A stretch of 64,000 nucleotides of DNA from Bacillota bacterium (GTDB lineage Bacteria > Bacillota > Clostridia > Lachnospirales > Lachnospiraceae), in contig JAEWMB010000045.1 in the NCBI GenBank assembly GCA_023457255.1, positions 1-64,000 of the forward strand, written 5' to 3'. The notes under the pieces were generated by a model that was not told where the DNA came from, ran no database searches, and saw nothing but the letters and a program-made list of their open reading frames with translations. Every line of letters begins with the position of its first letter. Position 1 is the first letter of the stretch. Made by a program: the position numbers and the translations under genes. Below, one piece after another: positions 8,726 to 17,140 of the stretch.

Positions 8726-10183
8726 ATGCAAAAATTTAAAAATCTATCCCGGAAAAAGAAAATACGATACAGCATCTTGTCTGCCTTACTTATCTATCTG
8801 GTTTATGTCATCCTCAGTGTTACCATCCCCTTTGCAAATCCGCCAAAAGTAAGTGAAGCCTTTAAAAATAGTCTTAATTTAAATGATTTTTATAGCGATA
8901 CCATATCAATAGACCGTGCTGCCGTAGTAGAAACTAGCCAAGATGCGCTTGATATACGGATACATATGCTAGATCAAGCAAAAGAAAAGATTGCAATTTC
9001 TTCTTTTTCCATAAAAAATGACCGTAGCTGCAAGGAAATTGCCAGCGTAGCCTTAGCTGCTGCAAATCGTGGTGTTAAAGTTCAAATTCTGGTAGATGGT
9101 TTCACAGGTTTTATCGATATGAAGGCCGACCCAATCTATTATGTTCTTGGAACACATGAAAATGTTGAAATTCGCTATTATAATATGCTTAATTTATTAA
9201 AGCCATGGACAGCAAACGGCAGGCTCCATGATAAATATCTTATTATTGACGATTCCTTGCTGCTCCTTGGTGGCAGAAACATCTCGAACTATTTTCTTGG
9301 CGGGTATAATACCAATGTCTTAAGCTACGACAGAGATATCTTTGTATATAATACTGCGGCGGAATCCGGCCGTCATGAAAGTGTGCTGTCTCAGGTTTGG
9401 AGTTATTTTGAAACGGTTTGGAATGCAGAGGTAAGTGAACCGGTATTTGACCGTGTACCAATATATAAGAAAAATAAGGTTGCAGCAGCACAGCAAGCCC
9501 TTGATGCCATTTATCAGGACTTAAAAATCTCCCAGCCACAGCTTTTTACCAAGATTGACTATATTCCCTTGACCGTTCCTACAAATAAAGTCAGCTTGAT
9601 CACAAATCCAATCCATATCATGGCAAAGGAACCTCATGTCTGGTATCAGATGGCGGAACTTATGAAAAATGCAAAGAAGCGTGTTTATATCCAAACTCCA
9701 TATGCAGTTCTAGACAAGACAATGTATCAAGATATGAAAGAAATCAGTAACAATGTTCCCAATTTTCGCATGTTAATTAATTCTACCGCCGGAGGAGATA
9801 ACGTCATGGCATCCTCTGATTACACCTTCAATAAGTCTAAGGTAATCAAAACAGGTGTACAAATTTATGAGTTCCAAGGGGAACACTCCATGCATGATAA
9901 ATCCATTTTAATTGATGATGACATCTCAATTATAGGCTCCTTTAATGTAGATATGCGAAGTGCATATCTGGATACCGAAGTTATGATTGTGGTTCATGGA
10001 ACCGAATTTAATAAGCAGTTAGAAACTTATATGTATGCAATGCAAGATAAATCTCTGCCTGTCCTTTCGGATGGAACCTATGGAAGCAACGGGGAGGTAG
10101 TTCCACTGCAAATTTCAACCGGCAAAAAGATGCTTTATAACATTTCCTCGGTTGTATTTCAGTTGTTCCGTTTTTTATTATAG
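8726..10183 (+). CDS. Phospholipase D / cardiolipin synthase family membrane protein
   Basis: The protein (485 residues) has one N-terminal membrane segment (about residues 18-38) followed by two phospholipase D domains. Each carries an HKD motif: LHDKYLIIDD with GGRN near residue 180, and MHDKSILIDD with GSFN near residue 398. Both halves are needed for a phosphatidyl-transfer active site, so the enzyme should be catalytic. Cardiolipin synthases usually have two N-terminal membrane segments and a similar length; with only one segment, this is better called a PLD-family protein of unknown substrate. The ATG at 8726 follows AGAGG by 6 nt; the TTG 15 codons upstream lacks a binding site. Single gene. 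Confidence 0.82.
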   Translation: MQKFKNLSRKKKIRYSILSALLIYLVYVILSVTIPFANPPKVSEAFKNSLNLNDFYSDTISIDRAAVVETSQDALDIRIHMLDQAKEKIAISSFSIKNDRSCKEIASVALAAANRGVKVQILVDGFTGFIDMKADPIYYVLGTHENVEIRYYNMLNLLKPWTANGRLHDKYLIIDDSLLLLGGRNISNYFLGGYNTNVLSYDRDIFVYNTAAESGRHESVLSQVWSYFETVWNAEVSEPVFDRVPIYKKNKVAAAQQALDAIYQDLKISQPQLFTKIDYIPLTVPTNKVSLITNPIHIMAKEPHVWYQMAELMKNAKKRVYIQTPYAVLDKTMYQDMKEISNNVPNFRMLINSTAGGDNVMASSDYTFNKSKVIKTGVQIYEFQGEHSMHDKSILIDDDISIIGSFNVDMRSAYLDTEVMIVVHGTEFNKQLETYMYAMQDKSLPVLSDGTYGSNGEVVPLQISTGKKMLYNISSVVFQLFRFLL

Positions 10184-10203
10184 CAGGAAAGAATCGCTTT
10201 GCT

Positions 10204-10260
10204 AATAAGAAAAACGAAGCGGATTTTGATAAAACCAACTCCGCTTCGTTTTTTCTTATT
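10204..10260. terminator. Bidirectional terminator after the PLD-family gene
   Basis: The left arm (10204-10223, ending ACGAAGCGGA) pairs with the right arm (10240-10260, starting TCCGCTTCGT) over about 20 bp, with A and T runs on either side. It is just downstream of the PLD-family gene and about 190 bp downstream of hslO on the other strand. The remaining 10261-10452 shows no gene. Confidence 0.85.
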
Positions 10261-10452
10261 CTCAATCCTATATGGTCTTATGGTAATCCCATATGGACAA
10301 TCCTCTTAATCCTTCTCTTAAAAATCCTATACTTCCTTGTGAATCCCCATATAGCCTGAACTATAAAAGTGGACTCAATTCGTCCGGATTTGGTATGGTG
10401 TTCCCTATGAGATTCCATAATAGCTGTTTAAAGTAGGTGCAACAGAATTCTC

Positions 10453-11337
10453 CTAATGCTTGCTTCTGACTATAATATCCTTTAGCTCCTCTATTGAAAA
10501 TTCATAATTTGTATTACAAAAATGACAGTTCACTTCAATTGGCTTGCCATCATCAATCATCTCTTGTAAGTCCTTCCTTCCGATACTTACAATAGCCTTC
10601 TCCACACGCTCTTTGGTACAGTTACAAGAAAATTCAGCCGGTATCTTATCCAAAATAGTAAGGTCAAATTCTCCTAGCAGCTCCTCTAAAATCTCTTCCG
10701 GTGTCATACCCTTATCCAACATTGAAGTAACTGATGTAATTTCACTGATCTTTTTTTCTAACTTTACAATTACTTCCTCGTCGGCAAAAGGTAAAAGCTG
10801 AAGGATAAAACCGCCTGCACAGCATACCGTGTTATCGCGGTTCATCAATACTCCGAGAGCTACAGAGGATGGAACCTGCTCAGAGGTTGCAAAATAATAG
10901 GTCAAGTCTTCTGCTATTTCTCCCGTTACTAAGTCGGTTTGTCCAACATACGGTTCCTTAAGCCCCATATCCTTAATTACACTAAGAACTCCGATATCAA
11001 GTGCCTTACCGACGTCCAATTTTCCTTTTGGGCTGGGAGGGAGATTTACAACACTTTGATAGGCATATCCTTTAACCTTCGCATTAGAATCTGCAGTAAC
11101 AGTTAACCCTTTCACCGGCCCATTGCATGCAATCTTTAATGTTAATAAATCCTTTTCTCCTTTCATCATACTACCCATCATAGCCCCGGCGGTTAACAAT
11201 CTTCCAAGTGCTGCGGTTACGACTGGACTTGTATTATGAGCCCTTCTTGCTGTTTCAACAATTTCTGTTGATACACAAGCAAATGCCCGTATCTGACTAT
11301 TTGCTGCAGTTGCACGTATTATATAATCGTTTCTCAA
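10453..11337 (-). CDS. hslO: Hsp33 redox-regulated chaperone
   Basis: A cytoplasmic holdase that is switched on by oxidation. The protein (294 residues, family length) has the N-terminal substrate-binding domain and, at the C-terminus, the four zinc-binding cysteines: CNC near 237-239 and CHFC near 271-274. Disulfide formation there with zinc release activates the chaperone under oxidative stress. The start codon is TTG with GAGGAA about 6 nt upstream. It lies 69 bp downstream of the methyltransferase gene on the same strand and may be co-transcribed with it. Confidence 0.95.
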   Translation of the reverse strand: MRNDYIIRATAANSQIRAFACVSTEIVETARRAHNTSPVVTAALGRLLTAGAMMGSMMKGEKDLLTLKIACNGPVKGLTVTADSNAKVKGYAYQSVVNLPPSPKGKLDVGKALDIGVLSVIKDMGLKEPYVGQTDLVTGEIAEDLTYYFATSEQVPSSVALGVLMNRDNTVCCAGGFILQLLPFADEEVIVKLEKKISEITSVTSMLDKGMTPEEILEELLGEFDLTILDKIPAEFSCNCTKERVEKAIVSIGRKDLQEMIDDGKPIEVNCHFCNTNYEFSIEELKDIIVRSKH

Positions 11338-11406
11338 ATTAATTCCTCTTTTCTGCGCTGCCTTTATTATTTCATCGGTTTGCGAATTCAGCGCTCACAC
11401 AAACTT

Positions 11407-12231
11407 CTATAAGTATAATTTATTCTCTTGCTTTTTCTCCCGTGCAATGATATAAATACGTTCACTTTCTTTGGTTGGTGTATGCTTAGTCAATGCATCA
11501 TAAGCAGTTACATATTCCATTCCTGCTTCTCTTAGCAATGATTTGATCTCCTCAAGTTCATAGGCCCTTTGATAATGAGTTTCTTCCCATCGTTCATAGA
11601 GATTTCGTTCATAGGAGGAGGCAGTCTCGTCCTCTTCGGCTTCAATCTCAATCTCGGTTTTTTTATAAATTGTAATATCATATTGATTGATTGCTTCTTT
11701 TTCATGGTAGTAGTTTTCCCAGATAAAGCTGCAATCCTCTCTATTTTCCGCAATTGTTGTTTCTCCGAGAATATTCCTGTATTTATGAACAGTGTTCATA
11801 TCAAAAATAAATATTCCTTGTGGGTCCAAGTAGTTATTTACTAAGCGAAATACTTGCTTAAGCTCTTCCGGCTTTGTAATATAATTCATACTGTCACAAA
11901 TACTAACCACTGCGGCAACAGTTCCGTATAACTCAAAATTTCTCATATCCTGATTCAAATATAAAATATCATCAAAGGAATATCCTGTATCCATATCTTT
12001 TTCTCTGGCAATTTCTAACATCTCTTCTGATAAATCGATTCCAATCATGTCATACCCGAGCTCAAATAACCTTCTGGTTATACTTCCGGTGCCACAACCA
12101 AGCTCCAGTACTAATCCATCCTTTACTCCATACTCTCTTAATAAACCAGCAAGATATTCCGACCATTCCTTATAAGGAACATTATCCATAAATGTATCAT
12201 AAACATAGGCAAAACCTGTGTATGCTTGCAT
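11407..12231 (-). CDS. Class I SAM-dependent methyltransferase
   Basis: The 274-residue protein has the Rossmann-type SAM-binding fold: LVLELGCGTGSITRR (motif I, about 40-54), GIDLSEEML (acidic residue of motif II) and the post-motif VVSICDSMNYI. The N-terminus (YTGFAYVYDTFMDNVPY) matches a common Firmicute methyltransferase family annotated only as 'class I SAM-dependent methyltransferase'. The substrate is unknown. The ribosome binding site GGAG is a few bases before the ATG. hslO follows on the same strand. Confidence 0.82.
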   Translation of the reverse strand: MQAYTGFAYVYDTFMDNVPYKEWSEYLAGLLREYGVKDGLVLELGCGTGSITRRLFELGYDMIGIDLSEEMLEIAREKDMDTGYSFDDILYLNQDMRNFELYGTVAAVVSICDSMNYITKPEELKQVFRLVNNYLDPQGIFIFDMNTVHKYRNILGETTIAENREDCSFIWENYYHEKEAINQYDITIYKKTEIEIEAEEDETASSYERNLYERWEETHYQRAYELEEIKSLLREAGMEYVTAYDALTKHTPTKESERIYIIAREKKQENKLYL

Positions 12232-12372
12232 TCTAATTCTCCTTTCGGAAAGGGTTTTCTAAGTTCTCATCAACGCTTTTCCTACTCCTATAAACACTAC
12301 ATAATATAAAAGCAGAAATTTTAATTCTGACCCAATCCATACAAACATCTTAAAATAGCAATTGATTTGTCT

Positions 12373-12431
12373 AAAAAGGACTGAAGTAAAGTGATATCGA
12401 TCATTGATACCAGACTTTACGACAGCCCCTA
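12373..12431. repeat. Long imperfect hairpin downstream of xylB
   Basis: AGGACTG plus GTAAAGT on the left pairs with ACTTTAC plus CAGCCCCT on the right, and an inner TGATATC/GATACCA stem continues it. The outer ends (AAGGACTG and CAGCCCCT) match the ends of the hairpin element at 59721-59820, but the middle does not. It may be the xylB terminator or a decayed, shortened relative of that element. The rest of 12232-12608 shows no gene. Confidence 0.45.
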
Positions 12432-12608
12432 TTATATCATTATTCCTTTATTGCTTCAACGTATTCTAAAATGAAATCCATCAACTATAGTTTTACACGG
12501 TATTTAATCAAATATCTTATATAAACTTCCTGACACAATCAACCTCTTTAACAAAAGATAGCTGCAGCAATACGAGGATATTTTTTACCATCTTATATGT
12601 GTACAATC

Positions 12609-14075
12609 TTACAGGGTACGATAGACCGGTTTAAGCGCCGGATATAATTCACGAAATACCTCATATTTCTTATTATACTTCCCTACCAAAGCCGGCTCCT
12701 GAGGAACGGTATCTGTTACACGGATTAATTTCTCTGCTGCCTCAGACACGGTCCGATATGCACCGCAGCCAACTGCCGCAAGCATTGCCGCACCATATCC
12801 GGGACCTTCCTCGCAAGCTAACTTTTCTACGGTTACATCTAAGATATTGGCGACTAACTTACACCAAAGATCACTCTTTGCACCACCGCCGATTAATCTG
12901 ACGCGTTCTACTGTAACACCAAAGGAACGGGCGATTTCAACCGCATCACGAAGTGCAAAAGTAACACCCTCTAAAACCGCAAGTGTCATATCTCCTCTTG
13001 TTGTGTTCATTGACATACCGATAAATGCACCACGTGCCGATGGATCATTGTGAGGAGTTCTCTCACCCATAAGGTATGGGAGAAAGTAAACCTCATTTTC
13101 TCCTAAGCCTTTCGTTTCTTGCTGTTCCTTTACAAACTCCCTGGTTCTTAAGATATCTTCCATCCACCACTTATTTGCGGATGCTGCACAAAGCATACAG
13201 CCAAGAAAATGAAATTTACCGTTTGCATGAGCAAAGGAATGAAGTGCATTATTTTCATCCACTGCAAAATTATCCGCAGCAACAAACACCGTGCCGGAAG
13301 TTCCAAGAGATACACTGCACATACCATGTTCTATTGTTCCCGTTCCAATCGCTCCTGCAGCATTATCACCGGCTCCTGCAATAACCTTTGCATTTGTCGT
13401 AAGACCTAATTCTTTTGCAGCGGTTTCAGTAAGTGTTCCAACCACTTCGTAACTCTCATAGATGCCGGCAAGTTGATTTTTCTGTATTCCAACAATTTCA
13501 ATCATCTCCTCGCTCCAGCATTTATGTTCCACATCAAATAACAGCATTCCGGATGCATCCGAAACATCTGTGCAGTGAACTCCGGTAAAACGATATGCAA
13601 GATAATCCTTTGGCAGCATAATTTTTGATATGCGATTAAAAATCTCAGGTTCATGTTTTTTAACCCACAATAATTTCGGTGCGGTGAATCCCGTTAATGC
13701 CATATTAGCTGTATAGCTGGAGATTTTTTCTCTACCAATTCTATTATTTAAGTAATCACACTCTTCTCCTGTTCTGCCATCATTCCATAGAATTGCAGGT
13801 CTAAGTACTTTATCCTGGTTATCCAGGATGACAAGTCCATGCATCTGTCCACCAAAACTGATTCCCGCAACTTCTTCTTTCTTCACATCGCTGATTAATT
13901 CCTTCATACCGGCAACACACTGACGATACCAATCTTCCGGATTTTGTTCCGACCATCCGGTTTTTGGGAAGAATAAATCATATTCCTTTGATACTATTTT
14001 AGCAATTTCACCATTTTCCTTCATCAGCACAAGCTTCACAGAAGAAGTTCCCAAATCCACACCAATATAATACAT
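12609..14075 (-). CDS. xylB: Xylulokinase
   Basis: Phosphorylates D-xylulose to xylulose-5-phosphate, feeding the pentose phosphate pathway. The protein (488 residues, normal length) starts with the FGGY-kinase phosphate loop YYIGVDLGTSSVKLVLM. Further hallmarks are ISFGGQMHGLV (near 75), the catalytic Asp region GAGDNAAGAIG (near 238), SLGTSGTVF, and the second ATP-binding stretch RLIGGGAKSDLW (near 395). MHG after GGQ favours xylulokinase over glycerokinase. It is divergent from a ROK regulator, and xylose isomerase is not in the window. Confidence 0.93.
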   Translation of the reverse strand: MYYIGVDLGTSSVKLVLMKENGEIAKIVSKEYDLFFPKTGWSEQNPEDWYRQCVAGMKELISDVKKEEVAGISFGGQMHGLVILDNQDKVLRPAILWNDGRTGEECDYLNNRIGREKISSYTANMALTGFTAPKLLWVKKHEPEIFNRISKIMLPKDYLAYRFTGVHCTDVSDASGMLLFDVEHKCWSEEMIEIVGIQKNQLAGIYESYEVVGTLTETAAKELGLTTNAKVIAGAGDNAAGAIGTGTIEHGMCSVSLGTSGTVFVAADNFAVDENNALHSFAHANGKFHFLGCMLCAASANKWWMEDILRTREFVKEQQETKGLGENEVYFLPYLMGERTPHNDPSARGAFIGMSMNTTRGDMTLAVLEGVTFALRDAVEIARSFGVTVERVRLIGGGAKSDLWCKLVANILDVTVEKLACEEGPGYGAAMLAAVGCGAYRTVSEAAEKLIRVTDTVPQEPALVGKYNKKYEVFRELYPALKPVYRTL

Positions 14076-14183
14076 CCGCTACCTCCCATATCACTCTGTT
14101 TTATTTTACCTTAGAAATTCTCTTCACACGTACCTCATTTGTTCATCATGGAGTATTGTGCAAACGAACTTGTTCACTTTGCA

Positions 14184-14207
14184 ATACATAACGCAAACGT
14201 TATGTAT
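14184..14207. promoter_or_regulatory. Perfect 10-bp inverted repeat upstream of xylB
   Basis: ATACATAACG (14184-14193), spacer CAAA, CGTTATGTAT (14198-14207). It lies about 110 bp upstream of the xylB start, between xylB and the ROK regulator. A smaller palindrome, GAACTTGTTC, is at 14166-14175. These look like operators for a sugar-responsive regulator; which protein binds is unknown. Confidence 0.55.
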
Positions 14208-14250
14208 GAAAGATTTATCTTTACTTACTCTCTCATTTTTAGCTCTTTAT

Positions 14251-14287
14251 ATTGTTTATTTACTAAACAATGTAATTATGGTATAAT
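14251..14287 (+). promoter_or_regulatory. Promoter of the ROK regulator with overlapping XylR-type operator
   Basis: The -35 TTTACT (14259-14264) and -10 TATAAT (14282-14287) are 17 bp apart. The -35 sits in the middle of a perfect inverted repeat, ATTGTTTA (14251-14258), 5-bp spacer, TAAACAAT (14264-14271). This resembles the TTTGTTTA/TAAACAAA half-sites known for ROK-family XylR operators, so autorepression is likely. Confidence 0.65.
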
Positions 14288-14386
14288 CATATCAATATAC
14301 AAAACGAGTGTCAAGAGAGATTCTTATGGTTTCCCTTGTAGAAATTGAAAAGATCCGACACGTTAAAGAAAGGACGAAAATCTATC

Positions 14387-15532
14387 ATGGTTTTAGGTAG
14401 CAAAGAACTTATACGAGATATTAATAGTAAACTTGTGCTTGAAACAATTTTACAAAATGAGCCTATCTCCCGTGCAGCCATCTCAAAAAAATTAGGACTT
14501 ACCAAAGCCACTATCTCCGCTATCGTTAGTAATTTTATAAATGATAAATTAGTAGTTGAAATAGGCAGTGATGATACAGGGCTTGGCCGTAAACCAATTC
14601 TGTTAAGTTTTCATAAAAAAGCAGGCTATGCCATTTGTGTTGATATTGAGGTTTCCAGAATCTCCTGCATGATTTCAGACCTAAAGGGAGAACAGCGCAG
14701 TGTCAAACAAATCAAAACACCTTCCGAATCAAAACTAGTTCCGGTCTTAATTGATCTCATACAATCTATGGAATCTGAATACGAAAAAACACCATATGGT
14801 CTCATTGGTATTGCCATTGGTATTCACGGTGTTGTTCATCAAAACGAAGTATTATTTGCCCCTTATTATAATCTTCATAACATTAACCTCTCTGAACAAT
14901 TAGGCAGTTACTTTGGTGTTCCTGTGCTTTTAGAAAATGAAGCAAATCTTTCCGCACTCGGAGAGAAAGCATATCTTCCAGATACTTATACTTCTCTTGC
15001 AAACCTAAGCATTCACTCCGGTGTTGGTCTGGGTATCATTTTAAATAAACAATTATACACAGGGTATCGTGGAAACGCTGGCGAATTTGGTCACACCATC
15101 GTAGTAATGAATGGCCGTACCTGCCCTTGTGGAAATCAGGGATGTCTCGAACAGTATGCTTCTGAACGCGCTTTATTAAAAGAATACAAGGAAGAAGCTA
15201 ATTTAGATGAGTTATTGACAGCCTATGAGAAAAAAGAGCCAAAGGCTGTTGAAGTAATGGAGCATTTTATTAATTATATGGCCGTTTGTGTAAATAATCT
15301 GCAAAATACAATCAGCCCGGAGATTATCATTATCAATAGTGCCTTTACCAATGCGTATCCGGAATTAACCGAGATGATTACTAAAAAGGTCAGTAATAAG
15401 CTGGTGGATAAGATTCCATTAATCGCTTCCACCTTAAAAGATCATTCCATACTGCTTGGTGGTATTACAGTATTGGTCAAAAATTTTCTCGGTATTAAAA
15501 ATCTTAATTTAGGACCCAACAATCCTTCTTAA
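14387..15532 (+). CDS. ROK-family transcriptional regulator, XylR/NagC-like
   Basis: The protein (381 residues) begins with a MarR-like winged helix-turn-helix (PISRAAISKKLGLTKATISAIV, about 24-45). The ROK sugar-kinase-like domain then covers about 75-370: GIHGVV, ENEANLSALGE, and the zinc signature CPCGNQGCLEQY near residue 243. Such proteins repress xylose genes and release DNA when the sugar is bound. Position divergent from xylB and the XylR-type inverted repeat over its own promoter support a role as xylose repressor. The ATG at 14387 is preferred, with AAAGGA upstream, although the spacing is somewhat long. A TTG 14 codons earlier has no binding site. Confidence 0.85.
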   Translation: MVLGSKELIRDINSKLVLETILQNEPISRAAISKKLGLTKATISAIVSNFINDKLVVEIGSDDTGLGRKPILLSFHKKAGYAICVDIEVSRISCMISDLKGEQRSVKQIKTPSESKLVPVLIDLIQSMESEYEKTPYGLIGIAIGIHGVVHQNEVLFAPYYNLHNINLSEQLGSYFGVPVLLENEANLSALGEKAYLPDTYTSLANLSIHSGVGLGIILNKQLYTGYRGNAGEFGHTIVVMNGRTCPCGNQGCLEQYASERALLKEYKEEANLDELLTAYEKKEPKAVEVMEHFINYMAVCVNNLQNTISPEIIIINSAFTNAYPELTEMITKKVSNKLVDKIPLIASTLKDHSILLGGITVLVKNFLGIKNLNLGPNNPS

Positions 15533-15695
15533 AATACAATTTATAGAGATTGCAGAGCAGATTCTGATAAAGGTGTTTTTGCACTGTCAATCCGATTATC
15601 GGAACATGCCTTAATTCCGAAGATTCTTCTTTATTACGTTAGCCTCACCCTCCTTTTGTACGGCTTAGGAAATTCGGTAAATCTTATTCTATAGC

Positions 15696-15764
15696 AATAA
15701 GACGCATAAGAAATAATAATGTAGAGTTCCATCCCTTCATGTTTTATTTCCTATACGTCTTATT
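15696..15764. terminator. Bidirectional terminator between the ROK regulator and lipid kinase genes
   Basis: The arms 15696-15716 (starting AATAAGACG) and 15744-15764 (ending CGTCTTATT) pair with few mismatches and are flanked by A/T runs. The two neighbouring genes converge on it. Confidence 0.6.
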
Positions 15765-15784
15765 TTATTATTTATCAGCTTATA

Positions 15785-16726
15785 CTATGATAGGCTGCCT
15801 TCTAAGGCTGCTTTTGATTCGAACAATTCGGCGCGGTCACAAATATAAGGAATGGCTTGTTTATGTATTACAATATTTGCTTCCGTTGTAGTGCCTCCGT
15901 ATTCCCCATCCAAGGACCAAGGCATATCACTCTCTGAAATAATCTTAACCGAATGGACACGATGATAATATATGTGCTTTCCAGTAATCACATTATGCAT
16001 TAAATCATTGGCGATACCACTTAATTCGACCAGATTATGTGGTCTGCGAATCAAGATTAACTCAAATAGTCCGTCATTTAACAGTACTTGTGAACCTGTA
16101 ATCCCTCGGAACCCCCCGATAGAATTTGAATTTGCCAGCATTCCATAGATAAAATCATCTTCCACCACTTCATCCTCATGTTCGATACGAAGATGGTAAA
16201 CCTTAACACTGTGAAGTTTGCTGATACCACTTAAAATATATGCCATACGGCCAAGGATATTTTTAAAATTCTGCGGAGTATCATAGGAAACATCCGTAAA
16301 CAGTCCAAATGCTGCTGTGTAAGTAAAATACGAATTATTTATAGAACCGACATCGCATAACATGGTAGCACCCTTCACTATAATTTCGGCTGCTTTTTCC
16401 ATATCCTTTGGAATATTAAGACTATAACCGAAGTCATTTGTAGTACCGGAAGGTATGTAGCCAACCGGCATCGAACAACCAACTTCCATAAGCCCTCCTA
16501 CTACCTCATTCAAGGTTCCGTCACCACCAGAGCATACAATGGCATCACATTCGTTTTTGACCGCATATTCTTTTGCTATCTCTCTGGCATCCAGCTTCTG
16601 TCTGGTAGGGTATATCACAATTTCGCAATTGGTTTTTAAAAATATTTCCAGAATCTGCGAAAGCTTCGTACGTATTCTACCTCTACCTGCATTGGGATTA
16701 TAGATAAATAACATCTTTCTTCGCAT
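15785..16726 (-). CDS. Diacylglycerol kinase / YegS-like lipid kinase
   Basis: The 313-residue protein has the DAGK catalytic domain: FIYNPNAGRG at the N-terminus, CSGGDGTLNEVVGG (nucleotide-binding GGDGT) near residue 75, and YIPSGTTNDFGYSL near 105. The C-terminal half is the YegS/BmrU type, with SLDGEYGG near 285. It probably phosphorylates a membrane lipid such as diacylglycerol or a related alcohol. The ATG at 16726 is preferred over an in-frame TTG that sits on the ribosome binding site GAGAGG. It follows the spore protein gene by 36 bp on the same strand. Confidence 0.85.
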   Translation of the reverse strand: MRRKMLFIYNPNAGRGRIRTKLSQILEIFLKTNCEIVIYPTRQKLDAREIAKEYAVKNECDAIVCSGGDGTLNEVVGGLMEVGCSMPVGYIPSGTTNDFGYSLNIPKDMEKAAEIIVKGATMLCDVGSINNSYFTYTAAFGLFTDVSYDTPQNFKNILGRMAYILSGISKLHSVKVYHLRIEHEDEVVEDDFIYGMLANSNSIGGFRGITGSQVLLNDGLFELILIRRPHNLVELSGIANDLMHNVITGKHIYYHRVHSVKIISESDMPWSLDGEYGGTTTEANIVIHKQAIPYICDRAELFESKAALEGSLS

Positions 16727-16762
16727 TATAAACGTCAACCTCTCTACTCTTCCTGGATTAAA

Positions 16763-16975
16763 TCAATCATGATTTGAATCAATCATTTGTTTTTCCATGG
16801 CTTTTCTTTTTCTTGTCATGATACCACCGATACGACCTGTTTCCTTTGCAGATAAAGAACCCCAACCCTCACGCAGTACTTTCTCAAAAAGACCTAGTTC
16901 TTTTGCAATCTCGTACTTCATCATATCTTCCGGCTTAACTTTTGACAGATCAATCGGCTTTCTTGTTTTTCCCAT
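16763..16975 (-). CDS. Small acid-soluble spore protein, alpha/beta-type (SspF-like)
   Basis: This 70-residue basic protein carries the family core KYEIAKELGLFEKVLREGWG followed by SLSAKETGRIGG, matching alpha/beta-type SASPs in the SspF subfamily. Such proteins coat and protect spore DNA and are made in the forespore under SigG. The core region is intact, and the length fits. AAGGAG lies 8 nt before the ATG. I did not find a convincing SigG promoter in 16976-17140. Its presence indicates that the organism sporulates. Confidence 0.88.
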   Translation of the reverse strand: MGKTRKPIDLSKVKPEDMMKYEIAKELGLFEKVLREGWGSLSAKETGRIGGIMTRKRKAMEKQMIDSNHD

Positions 16976-17140
16976 ATGATATACTCCTTATTGTGTTGCA
17001 ATAAGTGAAAAATGTCAATCCCTAAATGGTTTCACTTTCCTCCTATCACTAATTATTTTTCATTTATAATTATTCTTTTGGAGTATATCCATTTTACCTT
17101 GTCATAAACACATTAATCGCTTTTTCTTATGTGACTGCTG

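Noticed and set aside
14152..14175. A catabolite (cre) site near xylB
   Set aside because: TGCAAACG fits the left half of the cre consensus but the right half does not match.
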